Shown here: positions 60,000 through 64,000 of the stretch, piece after piece
Numbering within the stretch: the stretch's first letter is position 1
How the letters are laid out: every line of letters starts with the position of its first letter
NCBI RefSeq assembly: GCF_014805625.2
Contig: NW_023998646.1
Coordinates: 267,120 to 331,119, forward strand
DNA length: 64,000 bases
Source of the DNA: Glossina fuscipes
Lineage: Eukaryota; Arthropoda; Insecta; Diptera; Glossinidae
Direction: 5' to 3'
The notes under the pieces: generated by a model
Database searches by the model: none
What the model saw: only the letters and a program-made list of their open reading frames with translations
What the model was told of the DNA's origin: nothing
Made by a program: the position numbers and the translations under genes

Positions 60000-61765
60000 A
60001 AAAGGTCGAAAAATTTCATACAAAAATTCTATTTCCAACAAGAACAACAACAGCCAGTTAAACATGCAGGAAATTATAATTGAATTTTAACAAAATTATA
60101 AAGAAAAACGGAGAACAGGGGGAGGGAGCTGATTTTACAAAATTAAACTCTTTCAATTATTGTCAATTGTAAATAAATACAGACTCAATTATTATCAATT
60201 ATAAATAAATTTAGACTGACTTTTTCAATGCTTTCTCAATTGTAAACAAATTTAGACGCTTAGTCTCAGATGTGACCAGATTTATACGCTTAGTCTCAGA
60301 TGTGACCGATTCATAGCCGTTTTCCAATGCAAAAGGCACTTGCCCTTTTTTGCTTTCCCTTAGGTCACCAGGCCAAAGCTTGTTAGGTTAACAGAGGAAA
60401 GATTATGGCGGTATAACACAAGTAACGTGTTTTTGGTAGCAAGTTTAACTATGGCCTCTTGTATCTAAAGCTGCCATCTGAACAAATTTTACGGTAATCT
60501 TGTAGTGCGACTGTAAGAGGAACGGATGCTTATGAGATGTAATAGCTGGGCCCGCTAGTTCATGAGAGGTGGGAGAAGTTCTATATTTTTGCTCACGGAT
60601 GGTTACAACCAAAAGAAATTGCACGTACTTGCCCCTTATCGACGATGCGAACTGACGAAGCCTAACCTACCGTACACAGGAGGATCCTATATTCGCCTAG
60701 GACCTTTCAGTACACATCCTGCCTGTCGGTCTCCCCCCAGTCCCAAATAATTTATGGGAGATCCTAAACTAATTTTCTCTCAAATTTAAGGAAAACCATA
60801 TTTTATTTAATTTTTTTTCTTTCCTTTGCGTATTAATCAATATTTAATATGTTAAAACAGATTGGTAGATAGTTACGGAGGATTTATTCAGTTCTAATTA
60901 TGTATTTAGGCATTTATCTATATATTTATATATGTATTCTTGTAGGAAAATGAGTAGGCGATGTTTTTTTTTCTAGAGGTACATTATCCCTGCGAGTTTC
61001 ACTTAACTTGCTTATTTTCTATTAAGATATGAAAAATATGAAAATGGGATGTATATGTGAGATTATTTGAATTCGACCTCTGCTATAAAATTATAGAACA
61101 TTAAAACTTCAAGGTTCTTTCTCAATAACCCCTTTCTTGCATCTTTTGTTAGAGGTATACGTACGTTAGAGGTATCGTTTGTTAGAGGTATACTTACACG
61201 AAGCACTGCCTTATTAATTCTTCCGATAACTTTAAAAAATAGCTTACTTTCATTGTTGTGGCTTAGCCTCAAAAAGAAAAACGGTATCACGCCTGCCTGA
61301 TTTTTTATATTCTAAGACTGTCATAAACCACGTGAAGTTACTCATTTGGCTAATTTATTTCGTTTCTTTCTAACGAATTTGAAATGCGTGCTATTGTACC
61401 ATCTTTTACAAATTGGTCTTTCTGCTTATTTGACAACTAATTCGACAATTTTCCATTTCAGGACAAGGATTCATAATACTAATATGATTTAAAAACAAAA
61501 CTTGATAAAAGTCTTAAACGATAAAGTTTATGAACACAAAAGAAGGAAAACTGTAAAAAGAGAATCAATCTCAATTTATAGAAATTCTTCACACTATATG
61601 TGTTTTAATAAAAGCAAATGTATATAAAGAAATATTAAAGACTAAACGTTGCAATAACAATCATTGAAACATAATATAACATAGTCATGAAATTGTATTA
61701 AGAAGTTTTTATAAAGAATGTACATTTGTATATATATAAATAAAATAATTATGTTCAGACTTAGA
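60000..61765. other. spacer with small tandem repeats
   Basis: Contains imperfect TCAATT-TAAATAAAT units at about 60150-60225 and a 30-bp duplication of ACGCTTAGTCTCAGATGTGA at 60256 and 60286. Three GTTAGAGGTAT words lie at about 61148-61193. A less AT-rich patch at about 60540-60750 has an open frame without known domain. No gene recognised. Confidence 0.55.
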
Positions 61766-61766
61766 C

Positions 61767-63695
61767 ATTTATTTATTTATTTATTCTAATTCTACTTATA
61801 CATGAGACGCAACTGAACAAATAAGGGAAAAAAAAAAGAAAAAAAGCATGTACACAACCCACAACCGGTACAGGACCAAATTGCAAGTGAGCCCCTAAGC
61901 CATCGCAAACATACACAAGCTTGGCAACCGATAATAGTTAACAACAATTCATTTTCGAATCTTAACGACTTTTAAGGATAAAAGCTAGTTCAAGTACGAC
62001 ATAGGCAAATCGCGCGTATTAAGCAATGCTGCTTTAATAGACTTTAAGGAGTCCGATAACGAGGATAAGTGATAGACGTCATTTAGGTTCTTGCAAACTA
62101 TTCTGAGCAGATTAAACATAATTATATTTACACTAACTAAGCTTAACTAAGCTAAAGTGCCTAGAGAAGCGGTTAGGGACATTAAAGCTTATGACAAGTA
62201 AGCTCTAACAAGTTGGTGACTGCAAATCGCACTTTCCGGAAGCGAACGAATTAATGGCAAAGGCCAAATGCTGGGTCACAATTCGCTCGAACAACTTGGG
62301 CAAGACACTCAAGTTGGCTATGCCTCTGTAGTTCTCAACAAATTGTCTACTTCCACTCTTGTGGATAGGAATAAGGAAACTACTCTTCCAACACGAAGGG
62401 AAAACACCTAAATTCATGGACTGGTTAAAAATCTTTGAGATAACGCCACATAACTCGACAGCGCAAGATTTAAGTACACATAATGGAATTCCATCTGGTC
62501 CTGGCGCACAAGAATATTTTAGAGAACTCAACCCATTAAAAACGTCGTCTTCCGAAATAACCAAGTTAGGAATTGAAACCGAGTTAGTTATAGGATATGG
62601 GTAGTTTGCTGATAAATTTAAATTAGCAATCGAAAAGTTTCGTCGAAAATACTCAGCAAACAGATTTGAGATTTCAAAATCATCCGACGAATCAGAGCCA
62701 TTAAAAGAAACTTGAGAGGGATATGTGGAAATTTTTCTTTTAGAGTTAATAAATTTAAAAAAGTATTTAGGATTAGCAAACAGAGAGGATTTAATGAACT
62801 TAAGGTATCTACTGTAATAATGATGGTTGAGGGAGTTAAATCCATGCCTCGCCACCGAGTAAGCGAAATAGTCGAGCGCAGAGCCACTTTTCGAATATTT
62901 TTTGAATAGCGTGTTTTTTCTATTCTTGTAATATTTAATTGTCTTATTAAACCTGCTTCGAGGTCGGCACTGCTTAATCGGAGCAGATGCAGCAATAGCT
63001 AGATTTAATGTATTGTAGAGCGATAACAATAAGCTTTCAATGCTTCCGCTTGAGATATCAAGCCTCATATGTGAAAGACGATGTTTTAGCAATACAATAT
63101 TGATTTTATGAAAATCATAACATTTATTTAAAAAAGTTTGAATTTGCACATTAAGGCAGTTCAACGAACCATCATTCATATGTTGAAAGGAAATGCACAT
63201 TGATAAATGATAAGGGTCCCCAAGTATACTAAAAGGTGGGCAGCGATTTACGTTAATCTCAGGAAAGTTGGCAAAGCGGAGATCAAGCAGTCTACCATTA
63301 CAATTACGGGTACGATTATATTGAACCAAATTATGATCAAACAATTCATTAAGAACACAACAGCCCTATCAGACGTTGAAGTAGTAATCAAACAGCCAGA
63401 ATTATCAACGTTGCACCAAGTGACTTGAGGCAAGTTGAAGTCACCCAATGCAATGACCAAATCGTTAGGTCTAGATCGCTTGGCCACTTCACAAATGATG
63501 GCAGCGTGTTTCTTGTAAATGGAGATATCAGAATTTGGGAGAATATAGGAGCAGGTTACAAAAAGCTGTTTATTGGGCACTATTGCACGAATGGCGATAA
63601 ATTCAACGTCTGGAGAAGTGGGAAATTTTATTGAATTGGGCGGGACTGACACAGATATTGCAATTAATACACCAATGCGATTCACTCGATCCTTT
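61767..63695 (-). mobile_element. CR1-like LINE, 5'-truncated and internally deleted
   Basis: Minus-strand copy with the (TAAA)n tail at 61767-61786, the same 3' UTR as the other copies, a short ORF2 C-terminal scrap, then a jump at about 62188-62194 to the RT fingers. The RT palm and most of the thumb, including YADD, are gone. Homology to ORF2 ends at about 63690 within the endonuclease, so the 5' part is missing. Confidence 0.85.
62205..63685 (-). pseudogene. CR1-like LINE ORF2, endonuclease end and RT fingers
   Basis: The piece 63685-63248 has the endonuclease part IGVLIAISVSVPPN, CSYILPNSDIS and ALGDFNLPQVTWC, then a frameshift. The 379-codon piece 63344-62205 continues with NCNGRLLDLRFANFPEI, the linker, then VISEDDVFNGLSSLKYSCAPG, PSCWKSSFLIPIHKSG and NYRGIANLSVLPKLFERI. 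It supplies sequence missing from the copy at 24-28 kb. It ends at the deletion before motif A, so no polymerase activity is possible. Confidence 0.85.
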
Positions 63696-63699
63696 CTGA

Positions 63700-64000
63700 A
63701 GACTTCTTTGCTGCAAGTTTATGTAGCAAAGCATGAATTTTGAATTTTTATGTTCCATACTTGCAGTAATAGTTTTTACACTACCGTACTAACTCTGGCA
63801 TATAACTCAACTAAGAAAAAATTAGTGAAATAACTTTATTGATAACTTTATTAATGTTCAAACAAAGAACTTCGTGTTTACATTGAATTTTTTTTACTTA
63901 ACGCAGCGTATCTTCGGTTGTTGACTTGCTGAATTGTGGAGGAGGAGGAAATTTAAATGTTCCAAATACTACGAAGTAGAAAATTACTGCAACAACCCTC
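63700..64000. other. window end, no gene recognised
   Basis: AT-rich followed by a GGAGGAGGAGGAAAT patch at about 63939. No assignment. Confidence 0.4.

Noticed and set aside
61063..61290. Minus-strand open frame considered as a further Dis3 piece
   Set aside because: The similarity is too weak, and part of it comes from the GTTAGAGGTAT repeats.

Overview
The window reads as AT-rich eukaryotic DNA from an insect, most likely a dipteran and plausibly a tephritid fruit fly. The grounds are abundant I-type and CR1/jockey-like non-LTR retrotransposons, mariner elements with TA target duplications, (TA)n microsatellites, short-intron signals with CTAAT branch-like motifs, and a dispersed repeat with GACAGACGG-type words. 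The genus is inference. There is no bacterial gene organisation, no CRISPR array and no rRNA or tRNA gene; nearly all recognisable coding sequence belongs to transposons.

Layout: 1-5.3 kb is non-coding apart from two small minus-strand open segments near 5.0-5.3 kb that could be spliced host exons. 5.8-10.7 kb is a plus-strand I-type LINE (ORF1 with zinc knuckles; ORF2 with endonuclease, reverse transcriptase and RNase H), broken by frameshifts. 11.9-12.5 kb looks like a solo LTR. 13.0-13.2 kb is a tRNA-derived SINE. 13.7-15.6 kb holds a decayed mariner followed by a nearly intact younger mariner with perfect TA flanks. 16.4-18.8 kb, 23.9-28.2 kb, 42.7-43.4 kb and 61.8-63.7 kb are four loci of one CR1-like LINE family. 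30.9-31.9 kb is an internally deleted Tigger-like element. 35.7-35.9 kb is a second SINE with a perfect 13-bp target duplication. 36.9-37.5 kb is an RNase H remnant of another LINE. 45.9-51.0 kb is a second I-type LINE copy on the minus strand, interrupted by a 10-N assembly gap. 57.0-58.8 kb looks like a second, long solo LTR. About 59.5-60.0 kb carries a fragment of the exosome nuclease Dis3/Rrp44 with a lost active-site Asp. The rest is intergenic or intronic DNA with microsatellites, small tandem repeats and members of the GACAGACGG repeat.

How the parts relate: the SINEs share their 3' tail, ending in (TAA)n, with the 3' end of the I-type LINE in the same window. That is the expected signature of a SINE mobilised by that LINE's machinery. 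Neither LINE family has an intact copy here. The CR1-like copies all lack a readable YADD catalytic box, and several losses are deletions bounded by short direct repeats. The region is best seen as a transposon graveyard with one recent mariner insertion and perhaps pieces of one or two host genes.
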